Assembly (NCBI GenBank): GCA_005784505.1
Contig: VCAZ01000017.1
Span: 1,718,151-1,782,150 of the forward strand
Origin: Bagarius yarrelli
Taxonomy: Eukaryota; Chordata; Actinopteri; Siluriformes; Sisoridae
Direction: 5' to 3'
DNA length: 64,000 nt
Shown here: positions 34,501 to 54,412 of the stretch, in pieces
Numbering within the stretch: position 1 is the first letter of the stretch
Layout of the letters: each line of letters opens with the position of its first letter
Notes under the pieces: generated by a model
Seen by the model: the letters and a program-made list of their open reading frames with translations, nothing else
Told to the model about the DNA's origin: nothing
The model's database searches: none
Program-made: the position numbers and the translations under genes

Positions 34501-36329
34501 ATTTAAGCTCAAACGAATAAAACGGTAATGTAGCGAGCAAATAATTATTATGATGGTATTCATACACGTTTAAAATCTATTTCAGTCTATAATTTTGATT
34601 AAATCAAAGTATATTGTTAAAATTTATAGTAATAATGCAGGTAATTTATTGCAGCTTTTGCGATTTGTGAAACATTCCAAATTGTTTATGGTCTAAAAGG
34701 TACGATAGTTGACTATTTTTTTTTTTTTTTTGTGCTGGTTGAAAATCTGCACACATCCCGATGACAATTTATTAAGTTAAGCGATCTAAACATATTTACG
34801 TGTATTTATATATTCTGTTATATATGTTTGTCCAATCAAAATATCATAACATTATGATAGGCTTTCCTACCTGCCTGTCAACATTGACACTGGCATTTTG
34901 TTAAACGTTTTATTTGTCATAATTGTGCAACTAATTTCCGTCAATTTTTGCATTCGCTTCCAGCGAATTTGAAGCTGCAAACTGTTGGTGGCAGCGACTT
35001 ACACAATCAAAGGAAGAAAAGTATGTGCTATTTATCTCAAATAGGCTACTAAAAATACCATAGAAATACACACCGGTATTCGGTATGAACTCCAATACCA
35101 CCCAGCACTACTTCCTGCCCTTTGGCCTGCCAAAAGCCGCTAAGTTAATTAGGGTAATTAGGATGTGTTTAAAACGGCATTCTTGCTGTCAGGACGGGTT
35201 GTACAGACACAAACGTTTTTCATGGTCATGTTTTTTTTTTCAGTTTTTCCAAGTTTAGTGATCGAAAGCTACTCACTATTGTATTGAATTTAATATTTCA
35301 TTTTTTTTTGTCTTGACAGGGTCTTCATTATAATTACTTTGAGATGAAAAACCCCCTGGACCTGAGCGGAGATGAAAGCCCGGACTTTCAAGACGCCCTC
35401 TCGGTTCACCCGGTCAGCAGCCCGGAGCAAATGTATCGACTGCACAGATATTTCACAGAACGAGAGCTACAGAAAACCTATGAAGAAATCAAAAAACTTC
35501 AGGTGAAATTCGATTAATCTTTCTTATCCATCTATCTCTCTATAATAAGTTGTTTTTTTTTCTGTATCTTTCACTCCTTTTTCCTCCTCCTTTTCTGTCC
35601 ATTTGACTGAACTTTTATAAATGAAGTATTTCACACAAATTTAAATCCATTCCTCATGCAACTATGAACCGATATGAAAACCAGAGGCTTGTCTGTGGCA
35701 AAAAAAGAAGCCATATCAGGGCTCAAAAAAATGGGTTGGAGATGGATTCCAGTCAGTGAACAAACATTGGACAACTCGGAATAAAAAAACCCACTAGTGA
35801 ACTAACCACCAGACCTCAAGCAGGTTGGCCAAAGAAAACATCATTTGATAACACACACACACAAAAAACAAGTCAGTGACCTCACGAACACCTTTTACAA
35901 GGAATGGCTTAAAGCAAGGGTGGGCAATCTTGGTCCTGGAGCGCCAGTGTCCTGCAGTGTTTAGCTCCAACCCTAATCAAACACACCTGTTTCTAGGTAA
36001 AACTTACAGGTAGGTGTGTTGAGGCAGGTAGGAGCTAAACTCTGCAGGTGCCCTCCAGAGGTTAGCTCCTACCTGCCTCTAAAGTATCGCAATCCAGAAT
36101 TTTAAAGCAAAAATATATATAAAGGCAAAAGTTGAAGCTCTACTACACTGATTCAAAGGCAAAAGTGTCGTATCAAATGTTATATGTTGGCTATTAGCTG
36201 AAAAAGACATCTCCATGCAGCAGATCTTGATTTCTGCGTACAGCTGAGAAAACCCCTGGTGCCGTTTTTGAACATTTTAGGTGCTCTGTTTGAGTTCTCA
36301 GCTAGTTAAAAAGAAACTCTATATTTTAT

Positions 36330-36365
<36 letters not shown>

Positions 36366-39300
36366 AAGCACAAAATTAACGCACTTAATCTATTACACAG
36401 TGTTGTCTCGGATCTCGGAAGTTTCTTTAGGAGATACACACACACACACGCACATGAAAGATCAGTGAACGTATATAAATATTTCTTTAGATTCGGTATC
36501 TTTTAAACTGTAAATAAAAAAAAAAAACCTTTTTAATACATTAACTACATTTTTTTTTGAGCAAATATATGGCCTCATGTCAATGTTATGAATCTACTCA
36601 ACCTATATTTTCTTTAAAAGACATGTTTTTATTTTCTTTTTTAATCGTGTCTCAGCTTCATACAAGGACCAAGTTGGGTAAAAAGCCAGTTTTGTTTTTA
36701 TTAACGCGGATGTACAAGAAGTTTGCCTATCCTTATCTAAACACGTTTGAATCTTTGCCATTCAGGTGTGATTTTTCTCTCGTTTAGAGTAAGCTGTGGA
36801 TAATAATCAGTCTGTTTGATAATAAACTGTTATTTTATTAGGGAATAGTCTAAAATCCTAAAGGTTCACTGAGTGGTTTTTTTTTTGCCAAAACTTTGAT
36901 ACAGGACAGTGTTGCCAGATTGGATTGAAGATCTCCAGCCCAACTACAGCATCAAAGCCGCCCATTTAGAAAATATTCCAGCTCAAACTGGAAAAAATAA
37001 ATATATAAACTCCCTTCCGATGTATAAAAAATCAGCCAAAATTTTATCAACTAACCCAATGCATTTTTTTTTCAGTCACTAAGCATTTTTGTTGTTGTTT
37101 TTTAAATGGACGGGTTTTACGCTGTAGTTGGGATGGAGATCTTCAGTCCAATCTGGCAACCCTGCTGCAGTTGTGTTTTTTTTTTTTTAAATCTGTGCAC
37201 GTTATAAAGCTATATTAATATGAAACCTATTAATATCATAAACACAAGCGAATGACGGCACTTATTAACCTAATCGTCAGTCGATTAGCATAAATCAACT
37301 GCTCACAAATCTAGAACAATTCTTTTTACAAAATTTATAGCAATTAAAAAATATTTGAGTTTGATTGACTCATCCATGAATATCATATGTCTTCATAACA
37401 GTAAGCTTTTATTAAAAACAATGAGCATGTGCACATGTTTGTGATAAAGTGCAACCTGTTCACAATTAGTCCGGCTGCAGAGAACCACACAAGTGTACAG
37501 TCTGTGCATGTGACATAATGTGGTGTTCGTCTAAACTGCTTTTAGGTGCGTTATTGGTGGCGCCACCCTCTGGTTACATATAAGCGCCACCGTTGCAGTA
37601 AAACAAAAAGGATTGTTTGACCATAATCGCACAACCTGTTTGATATTCTATAATTAAATTAACTAATCGACTATTCAAAAATCGTCCTTATTTTATATGA
37701 CAATTTTATTATATAAAAAGTTTTTCCATGTAGCTTAACATGTCTTAACTGGTTAGCTTAAACACAGTGGAGTGTAAAGGCAAACAAAACACTACACAGG
37801 TGTTGAAACACTATTTTACAGGCACACTTACATTTCTTAAGTCTGTTTCAACATCTAGATGTTATAATTGTGACATCAAAAGAAACAATTTTGTTCAACC
37901 GGCTCTTCACAGACATCCGTAATGTTTGCGTTACTCCATGCTAAAGGGGCAGTGGTGGCTCAAATTGTTAAAGCTCTAAGTTGATTGGTTCAAGCCTCAC
38001 TGCCGCCTGTCTGGCACTGTTGGGTCCTTGAGCAAGACCCTTTACCCTTCCTGCTCCAGGGGCGCTGTATTATAGCTGACCCTCTGCTCTGACCCTAACT
38101 TTCTAAGATGGGATATGCAAACAAACATATTTCACTGTGCTGTAGAGTATTTGTGTAACAATAACATTTACTTTTCTTGATTGTGGTGCTTCCATTTGTG
38201 TTTTCTGCAGGCAGAGATTAAAAACATCAGTCACTTGGCTGCAGATGGGAACAGGACCACAGCATGGCCTGTAGGGGTCCCGCCTCCCTTTGAGCCCAAG
38301 AGTCGGTTTGAGGTGTTGCGCTGGGACTATTTTACCGAGGAGCAGCTATTCTCCTGTCCCGATGGCGCGCCCCAGTGCCAGCTGAGCGGTGCCGACCGCG
38401 ACGATGTGAACGATGTCATTAAGGTTGCTGTGGCTGAGCTGAATAAGAAATACTCACCTGTTCTGCAATTGAGCGCCCCACAGTTAGTCAATGGATACCG
38501 GCGCTTCGATCCGACCCGCGGCATGGAATACACACTGGACCTCCAACTCCGGGCAGAGACTGAATCAGGCGCGGGGCAAGTGGTGTCTCGGCGTGTCCAT
38601 TTGCTCCGGCCGTTAAGCCGTGTTGAAATCATTCCAATGCCATATGTGACTGAGGCCACACGCGTACATATTTTGCTGCCTCTAACTAGTGGGGAACGCA
38701 CCACAGTGTTGAGCTTCCTGGATCGCTGCGTCTCAGGTATGTTTGAACCAGCCGAGAATGCAATACTCAGCTTTCTTTTTCTGTACACCCCTGCAGAAGC
38801 ACAGAAAGTGAGCACTGATGACATTTTTGCAGAAGTCAAGGCCAAAGTGGCCGTAATCGAGCGCCGCTTTCCGAACGTCAAAGTGCCATGGATCAGTGTG
38901 AAGACGGAAAACTCTGGGCTTCTGCGTGTGCTGGATGTGGTATCTAGAAAACATCCGGTAGACACTTTGTTTTTACTAGCTACCGCCGACACGACGCTCA
39001 ATTCGGAATTTTTAAACCGATGTCGTATGAATGCTATCAGCGGCTGGCAGGTTTTCTTTCCTATCCATTTTCAAGACTTTGACCCACATGTGGCATATGC
39101 AGGTCAAGCTCTGCCCACGGCTTCGGAATTGGTTCGTGAGGCGGGCCACTTTGACCGCTATTCTTTTGAAGAGGCTTGCTTCTACAACGGTGACTACATA
39201 TCCACTCGGGCACACATGGAGGGCGATTTGCATGAAGACGATGAGCTGCTGGAGAGCCTGGACACCTACGACGTCTTTATGCGCTATTCCAGCCTTCACG

Positions 39301-39473
39301 TTTTTCGTGCCGTGGAGCCAGCGCTGCGACAGGATTACCGGAACCACACGTGCGATGCACGGCTGAGTGAGGACTCCTTCCACCGTTGTCTCCAGAGCAA
39401 ACGTGAAAGCATCGGCTCCCGTTCCCAGCTCGCCATGCTCATGTTCGAACAAGAACAAGGCAACAGCACCTGA
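30807..39473 (+). CDS. chpf: Chondroitin polymerizing factor, four coding exons
   Basis: Coding exons 30807-31096, 31931-32498, 35320-35502 and 38211-39473 join in frame to 767 residues (human CHPF 775). This is a Golgi type II membrane protein of the chondroitin N-acetylgalactosaminyltransferase family; it partners with CHSY1/CHSY3 to polymerise chondroitin chains and has little activity alone. A signal anchor lies at about residues 13-35 (GPVVVGISLGFTLSLLSVTW). The N-terminal galactosyltransferase-like domain runs from about 97 to 286 (KYASTELGIHERLFVAVMTS, DWFYILQDDTY at 186-196, PDEWLGRCI). The C-terminal domain runs from about 370 to 767 (VNGYRRFDPTRGMEYTLDLQ, RPLSRVEIIPMPYVTEAT, FLNRCRMNAISGWQVFFP, LLESLDTYDVF, LAMLMFEQEQGNST). 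The C-terminus matches human CHPF word for word, which separates it from CHSY proteins. asic4 lies downstream, tail to tail, as in mammals. Confidence 0.96.
31432..31507. repeat. (CT)n microsatellite in chpf intron 1
   Basis: About 37 CT units. Open frames over it (poly Ser-Leu or Arg-Glu) are artefacts. Confidence 0.95.
31931..32498 (+). CDS. chpf: chpf coding exon 2 (N-terminal glycosyltransferase-like domain)
   Basis: The acceptor TTTCTTATAG joins AG+A to make Arg97; the donor is GAG|GTAGGA, phase 0. It contains QDDTY at 192-196, a partial DXD motif where human CHPF has PDTTY, as well as GGEAQGRYCHGGSGFLLSR and RPDEWLGRC. Confidence 0.95.
32575..33045. mobile_element. Unclassified DNA-transposon-like repeat in chpf intron 2
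   Basis: The left part has 'cgagtttaatttgttccgtg' and 'gagctcgtaactc', wording of a fish MITE family. The right part (32839-33043) is clearly homologous to the minus strand of 56153-56345: 'catgtctgactagctatcga', 'gacacgggatg', 'actgtggcgttcgctacgc', 'tagcttgcaactcaaa' and the end 'tgggacactcatgag'. Superfamily not determined. Confidence 0.6.
33824..33925. repeat. 19-bp tandem repeat, about five units
   Basis: The unit TCTCTTGACTAAAAGACTG is repeated about five times with almost no divergence in chpf intron 2. There are no spacers, so it is not a CRISPR-type array. Confidence 0.95.
34029..34048. repeat. C homopolymer run
   Basis: 20 consecutive C bases in chpf intron 2. Confidence 0.9.
35320..35502 (+). 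CDS. chpf: chpf coding exon 3
   Basis: 183 bases, phase 0 on both sides (acceptor TCTTGACAG, donor CAG|GTGAAA). It encodes residues 287-347, from GLHYNYFEMKNP through DALSVHPVSSPEQMYRLHRY to TYEEIKKLQ, matching human CHPF words such as HPV, MY-LH and TYQEIQELQ. Confidence 0.95.
35915..36063. mobile_element. hAT-like MITE fragment
   Basis: 'gggcaatcttggtcctggag', 'tttagctccaaccctaatca' and the inverted 'aggagctaaactctgcaggt' match the family at 19497-19684. Terminal repeats are eroded. Confidence 0.5.
36326..36364. repeat. (TA)n microsatellite
   Basis: Near-perfect TA repeats in chpf intron 3. Confidence 0.9.
36907..37164. mobile_element. MITE with 44-bp terminal inverted repeats
   Basis: The left end starts CAGTGTTGCCAGATTGG and the right end is the near-perfect inverse (CCAATCTGGCAACCCTG). 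The inverted match extends to about 44 bases (36907-36950 against 37121-37164). The 258-base element has no coding capacity. CAG...CTG ends suggest a hAT-type non-autonomous element, but matching 8-base flanks were not seen. Confidence 0.7.
37952..38165 (+). repeat. SINE family B copy next to chpf exon 4
   Basis: 'gtggtggctcaaattgttaa' head, 'gttgggtccttgagcaagac' body and 'ctaagatgggatatgcaaac' end. Its 3' end lies about 45 bases before the exon 4 acceptor, next to the polypyrimidine tract. Confidence 0.75.
38211..39473 (+). CDS. chpf: chpf coding exon 4 (C-terminal domain)
   Basis: The acceptor TTTTCTGCAG precedes GCAGAGATT in phase 0; the exon ends with TGA after EQEQGNST. It encodes residues 348-767. 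At about 606-608 it reads ADT, so this domain has no clear DXD metal-binding motif, as in human CHPF (PDT at this place), in line with an accessory rather than an independent polymerase. Confidence 0.96.
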   Translation, partial: AEIKNISHLAADGNRTTAWPVGVPPPFEPKSRFEVLRWDYFTEEQLFSCPDGAPQCQLSGADRDDVNDVIKVAVAELNKKYSPVLQLSAPQLVNGYRRFDPTRGMEYTLDLQLRAETESGAGQVVSRRVHLLRPLSRVEIIPMPYVTEATRVHILLPLTSGERTTVLSFLDRCVSGMFEPAENAILSFLFLYTPAEAQKVSTDDIFAEVKAKVAVIERRFPNVKVPWISVKTENSGLLRVLDVVSRKHPVDTLFLLATADTTLNSEFLNRCRMNAISGWQVFFPIHFQDFDPHVAYAGQALPTASELVREAGHFDRYSFEEACFYNGDYISTRAHMEGDLHEDDELLESLDTYDVFMRYSSLHVFRAVEPALRQDYRNHTCDARLSEDSFHRCLQSKRESIGSRSQLAMLMFEQEQGNST

Positions 39474-40705
39474 GCTGCAAATTGAGTTGCATTGCAGGAA
39501 TTGGAGACTGGTGATAGGCTACAAATTATTTGAAAGAACACCACGATGCCTCCGTGAGCATCCTCGGAATAAGCCACCACTTCATAACCCAGCAATGGGC
39601 AGAATAGAAATCTGCATCTGCCGGAACCTTTTTAAGAGTATGTGAAATATTTGTGGGGGTTCTGAACTGAACTGAAAAACGTCTCTCTCTGGTGCCCCTG
39701 GCCAAAGCCATAATTATCGCCGAGGAAACTTTTTCAGGGCTAAATTTGTTTACAGCAAAACTAAAGACCTCAGAATAGATAAAACCCATTTAGTTCAGCA
39801 GCCAGTTCTAAGAAAATTTCTGAAAAGAAATGCCTGTGTGCTCGTTTTAAATGTATTTCTGTCTTGCTTGCTATGTTTGTTCAGGGGGGCCAACAACCAG
39901 TTCTGCCTTTTCCTTATGGCACAATGTATTTTACGACTAAAGAATCTGGGGGGAAAAAAAAGAGAGTGCCGCACTGTGCATTTGTTTCGACGTTGTGTTG
40001 CATTTGCCCAAACTTTGTTACTTGGGGGAAATAAGCAACACAAATGCAGTACTTTTGTAAGAATGTGAATGTATACTTGTGTGATTGACTTGCCTGACTT
40101 TGGCCTCTGTGGTACCAATATCTTGTTGAAGAAGATTATTATTATTATTTATATATATATAATGCAGCATATATTTGAGTATATATATATATATATATTA
40201 ATATAACAGGTAGCTGCTGCTCTAGCTATTAAGAAGGCGCGGGGTGGACCTGCTGATGCACATTAACACATTCTGGGTTCGACGGCTGTCAGTCACTCAA
40301 AGAAACATGACAGTAAATTTTAATATTGAGACACTGAATGTTTCCAATATTAAAAAAGTTGCAATAGCAGAACAAAGTTAAATGTGTCGATAGTGTGGCA
40401 CATTCCTGTCAGGAGTTTACAGGGTCTTGCTGCAGATGGGAATTTTCTGACTCGGAAGATCCTACCTTCCTGCTGTAAGCTGTCTGCAACTATTAAAATA
40501 AATAAGGGTGGTTTGTCTGGTGGTTTATAAATTGTCACACTTTTTTTATACACTTTTCTCGCCCATCAGTGTGAATACTTGCATGTTAGGGTAGAAATTA
40601 TTATTCAGGTATGCATCAATTTCTCAGTTCCCACTTGAGTCATGAATACTGCAGAATTTTCAGCTTCTAGCTTTAAGAGCTAATAAAGATGCACCCCGTG
40701 GTGGA
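39474..40705 (+). other. Probable chpf 3'UTR
   Basis: Two plus-strand AATAAA signals follow the stop, at 40497-40502 and 40682-40687. The second is followed by a GT-rich stretch ('ccccgtggtgg') and is the better candidate, giving a 3'UTR of about 1.2 kb. It contains AT dinucleotide runs near 40150-40200. Confidence 0.45.
40682..40687 (+). terminator. Candidate chpf polyadenylation signal
   Basis: AATAAA with a downstream GT-rich element within about 20 bases. Chosen over the AATAAA at 40497 for that downstream element. Confidence 0.4.
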
Positions 40706-43588
40706 ATTCCTACTAGAAATGTTGGGATGGTGTCATCAACTAACACTATATAAACAAAAATATTAGGACACCTGACAGTCATTTCCTATAAAATGTAAAC
40801 TTGGTATTCCAGCTTTCATCTAATTTTCACTCCTATCAGAACCTTCACACTTCTAGAAAGAATTTCTACTAGATTGTGAAGTGTGACTGATGGGATTTGA
40901 TCATTTAGCCATTAAAGTGTGAGTAAGTTCAGGTACTGATGTTGGGTAAGATGGTCTGCGGTGCTGTTGGTATCCCAAAGGTCTTCAATGGGGGTTAAGG
41001 ACAGGAATTAAGATGATCAAAACAGTTAATAAACTCATAATTTCTCATAGCTGACTGGTTTCCTGACGGAAAAAAAAAACGTTTTTATTAAAGCACCCAT
41101 GTTTTTTGTGCAGCATTTGTACACGTTTACATGATCATATCCTCTTTCTTTTGAACACAGAACTGATTATCTATATTTAGGGTCGATCTGAAGACACAAA
41201 TATATTAAAAAATTACTAGCAAACAGTCGCTATATTTAGTAAAAAACGGGGGGAAATTTGGTATCTATTGATCATCAATGCCTGAAAGAAATTTATTATA
41301 ACCTCAGCAATGTTGAAAGAAAATTGCTATGTACGTATGATTGACAGGTGGGTAAAAATGAAAGAAGGTAGGATAAACTATCAGTATAAGCAGATTTAGT
41401 CTGCTGGAAAAAAGAACAGATCATACAAGAAAAAGGTTTCCAGTCATTTCTGGTAAATTCCTGAACTCTCTTTATCGAAATATTGTCTTCCCAGTTGGAT
41501 ACTCAACAGGAATTTATTGGAACTGATTGATTTTAATACACGTAATAAAAATGACCTTTTTGATGTCCCAGAGCCTGGAAAATAGGGGGGCCCCCCTCTC
41601 AAGTAACTAAGGGGGTTGTGTGTGTGGAAAGTTCAGGTTTAGACAGTTTTAAAAAAAAAATAATCCTCAGTAAAATCTTTCTTCTACTGGTATCGGTACC
41701 GGTGTAAAAACACTTATGCCATGCAAGGCAGACTGGAAACTTTGTTTTGCAAAAATATCAAGAGTTACAAAAATCAGTACCAGTTCTCGTACTATGTCTT
41801 TTGTATTAAATAGTATCTGTGCTTCCCTAGTTTTTTCATTGGTATCATTTTATTTCCCAGTAGCCTACAAACAGCATTAGGAAGTATTAAATATCAATGT
41901 AATATTTGCATTATATGATTGCTTACCAAGGTGGAAATTTTTGCGGAAGTGTGGCATTGATAGTCCTGCCATGCTGTGTGCAGGGTAGAAATTTACCTAA
42001 ACTTGCATTAAATCTGATAGTTTTGCTACAGTTAGGTTAAAAATAAATTTCCTGTTATAGGCTAACCTGCAATTTTTGTAAATTCTCAGTTTATTTTAAT
42101 AAGTTCCAATGAATTCCCAGATATTCCGGTTAATTCCCTTGTTTTCCTGGTAATCCCCATGGAAGGTTTATAAGGTCAAAATAATTAGGGTTATTTTTGA
42201 AATTCTGTTTACCCACTTGAGAATACAAAGGCTCAAGAGTAAAGAATTTGATCTCCAGGAGGTTTTGAGCTTCATCACCAAACATGCCATAGTTTCCCTG
42301 AGCAAGAACAACAACCCTGTTGTTCGATGCTTTGCATAAAATCAGCAGCTCTAATGAGTGTATTCCAAATACCCCCAGTTTAAAAAAAAGTGTCATTTTT
42401 TAAAATGATTTCTTATCAACCTTTTGGTCCAGTGCATCAGCCCCTGCCTTACCTTTATCTTCAGTAGCAGCTACGTGATGTTTTATCGCACAAAGGTTTG
42501 ACGATAGAAAAGACACTCGGATTGTGTCGCACGCGGTTGTCCTATGTTGGATTTAAAGAAACGTTCTGCAGATTTTTGTAAAATGTGGGATAAAACGATA
42601 TCCTGTAATCGTGTCCCGTTCTTTTGTAGTTTTAATAATAGTCACTAGATGGCATAAAAGGCAAATACATCATTTTACTAGCCTCGCTCATCATTTTTTA
42701 TGCAACCAGTATGTCTGCGAGCATCAACCTTTATTTGGTTTAGTTGTAAATTAAAACTGTCATTATAAGTAAAAATAATTAAGTCTTATTCACTTGTTGG
42801 ATGGGCGAAATTAAGAATTGTGAAATGAATTTATGATTCTGTCCAGTTAGTTAACCTTTTCTTCCTTTTTCTTTCTTTGAACCAAAATGATTTTTATTGA
42901 TTTTTTTAGCTTGTATGTGCTCTTTACAAAATGAACAAAATAAGAGACTAGCATCTTTGTTACACCAAAATTAAAAAAAATAATAAAAAACGTGGTGAAT
43001 CATATCCCATATCCACAGGCAATATTTGAGCAAATATTGATTTTCCTTTGATTCTAGGATGAGCTGTTATAAGTATCTGACTCCCAGAGGCACTATAGGC
43101 TATTGTTTTATTCTAAGAAACATGACACATGGAAAAAGTAACAAAATAATTTCTCTTCAGCCAACTCACTTCAGCCCTGATGGCAAAGCTGGCATTTTCA
43201 TCATGACTGTAGTTGACATTTGCCAATAAAACAGGACCGCGTTTCTTTATAAGCTCTGTGAGAACATCTGGAAATGAATCGGATGATAAACGACGGTTAG
43301 ACATTCTCATCAAGTGCCCTAAGAAATGATGGGTTTTATACACCAGGCCAGATTGAACATTTCTGCTGCAGTTACACTCATTTCTGGATGTCCTTTCATC
43401 AGGACTGAAATTAGAAAATGTCCTTAAGGTAAATATGCACTGATTTTACCTTGAAGACGCTTTACAGTCTAATTAAAAATAAACGAATGAATAATATTTC
43501 ATCTAAAACATGAAATGAAATGAAAAAAACTATATATTGCAATAATTAAAAATTATTTTTTGATATTTAATAAATAAATTCTTATATA

Positions 43589-43612
43589 TTATTATTATTA
43601 TTATTATTATTA
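43589..43612. repeat. (ATT)n microsatellite
   Basis: About eight ATT units. Confidence 0.85.
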
Positions 43613-44227
43613 AATTCAAAACTAACAAGATTTGGGAATTTTAACTTTTTGTGCTTGTCCTCTTAGAAGATTCATCTAAGTCTAAAAAAAAAACGTTCTC
43701 CAGATGCTAAGCGTCTACTGAAAAACATCATTTACATGCAGTATAAGAGCATGTGTGAATCAAGCTGGCCGTGTTCCATCAGGAGGATGCCAACACGACC
43801 GCATGCCGATGTAACGGAGGCAGTTTGACCCCCCCACTATCTAGCCACAAACCTTAAACTGGCTGAAAAGGGACATTCACGCTGACTTTGACTCTGGCTG
43901 CAATTTTTACAGCTGATAAAATTAAACATTTAATTCCAGTGTGTGTGGTTCCATCCAAAAGCCGAAAGTCGAAGGAGAAATTATTATAGACATTAAGGGG
44001 AAAAAAAATACTACAGAGAAATCATTTCTTAGCAAGCAAAGTCCTGCTGCCCGGTGGCTTGTGAGTGGTGGTTTGGTAACGCTGAAGCTGGATATACGCT
44101 GGGGGGTTGAGTTCTCATCCCATCGCCAGCCTCCTATTGACACAAATAAGTTTTTTATATTATTGTATAATATACAATATAGTCTAGCTAATGTATTTCA
44201 TGAAGTTTCGTGTTATATTACAAACTC

Positions 44228-44512
44228 AATTCCAAGAAAGGTTGGGAAGCTGAAAAAAAAGGTTGGGAAGCTGTAAAAAAAAAATCTGTATCAAAACAGA
44301 ATACAATGATTGGCTCATCTCATCAACTCGTATATTATTCACAATAAAACTTGGTAGGAAACTTTGAAACAAATTAAGAAAGAGATGCAACAACAGGCTG
44401 GAAAAGTTAATTGGTGCTAACAAGGAAGAGATGGAAGAACATTCTGTAACTAATAAGGTTAATTGGCAACGGGTCAGTAACAGGATTGGGTTTAAAAAGA
44501 GCATCTTAGGCC
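44228..44512. mobile_element. mariner-like element relic
   Basis: 'attccaagaaaggttgggaa' and, further on, 'ggaaaagttaattggtgcta', 'ttaattggcaacgggtcagt' and 'gggtttaaaaagagcatctt' resemble the terminal region of a common fish mariner family. The 'aaggttgggaagctg' segment is duplicated in tandem. No transposase frame is left. Confidence 0.45.
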
Positions 44513-44869
44513 CTGTCCACACTTACAGGGCTATTTTTTTCCTTCTTTTGTCGAATTAAAGTGCCCATATTGAACAAATTGATATGGTTCTTTAGGGTCT
44601 ATTATATAATTTAACCCATTTTAGTGCATTTAACCCATTTTAGTGCATGCTGACAGCCACTGTTTTAAAGCATCTAAAAGGGTAAGTTTAATCCAGTGTT
44701 ACCATGTTATCTTTAATGACAGCGCTTGACATCACTTTAATGCATCGTTTATTATAAATGTAACAATAATTTATAATTATTGTCGCAGCCATGCCAGGTT
44801 TCACACCCAACCAGCGCTCACCGTTACTCAAGTATTAACCAGATACACCTGCACCTCATCACAATTAGC

Positions 44870-44906
44870 AGTTCAACACCCTAACCACTGAGCCACCACT
44901 TCCCTA
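44870..44906 (-). repeat. SINE family A head fragment
   Basis: 'agcagttcaacaccctaacc' followed by 'actgagccaccacttccc'. Confidence 0.5.
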
Positions 44907-45316
44907 TCTGTCGGATATGACCACACTTTATTTCTTACATGCATCAAGGACCATCACCTGTTCTCTGGTTAGACATTTGTCCTACCTCAAGCTTTTGATA
45001 GGTACTAACCACCACTACTGTATCAACTGTACCTGAAACTCCACAAAACCTGCCGTTACAGAAATGCTCTGATTCAGGTAATTTGTCAAAGTAATTAAAA
45101 CTACGTTTACACTTGACATTTTTTTTGTATAGCTGTTTACATTTCCAGTGAAAACTGATCACACTCATAAACTAACCCATCAAAATGATAAACACGGAAA
45201 ACATTAAAGGCATCTACAGTAAATGTTAGCCGCCTACATTTCTACAGTGATGTGCTGCAGTAGACAGTGAATTAATGAGCAGTCGTTAAGGAGAAAGAGG
45301 ATAAGTATGAGGAGGA

Positions 45317-45475
45317 AGGTGGTAGCGCAGTGGCGGGGTGTTGATCTACTAATTGGAAGATTGGGGTTTGATTCCCAGCATCACCAGGTTCCCCAGTTGT
45401 ATAAAAAATGAGAGGTGTAAGTCGCTCTGGATAAGGGCGTCTGCCAAATGCTTTAAATAAAATGAAATGAAATAA
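45317..45475 (+). repeat. SINE family A copy
   Basis: 'ggtggtagcgcagtggcggg' head, 'ggggtttgattcccagcatc' B-box region and 'gtcgctctggataagggcgt' 3' motif. Close to the family consensus, with a deletion in the middle body. Confidence 0.75.
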
Positions 45476-45616
45476 ATGAAGAGGGAAAAAAATGTTTTAA
45501 GCAATTTTGATTTTTTTAATTCTCACGAGTCTTTCCTAGATTTGCTCAGTAGTGCTAGGAGACTGTGAGAAAATGTTCCTTGTTCAAGTAAAACAAATAA
45601 AATGTTTGACTATCCC

Positions 45617-54412
<8,796 letters not shown>

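Larger units (their letters stand above)
40706..45616. other. chpf-asic4 intergenic region (convergent tails)
   Basis: No coding exon recognised. It includes decayed transposon pieces (about 40765-41050, and a mariner-like relic at 44228-44512), an ATT microsatellite (43589-43612) and SINE fragments. The asic4 3'UTR must start at 45616; a minus-strand AATAAA at 44928-44933 is a possible end. Confidence 0.55.

Noticed and set aside
38327..39001. 224-residue minus-strand open frame
   Set aside because: Antisense shadow of chpf exon 4, low complexity in Ser/Arg, no recognisable family.
40765..41050. Possible transposon with 'tattaggacacctgacagtc' end
   Set aside because: Only one eroded end is visible; a family could not be assigned with enough support.
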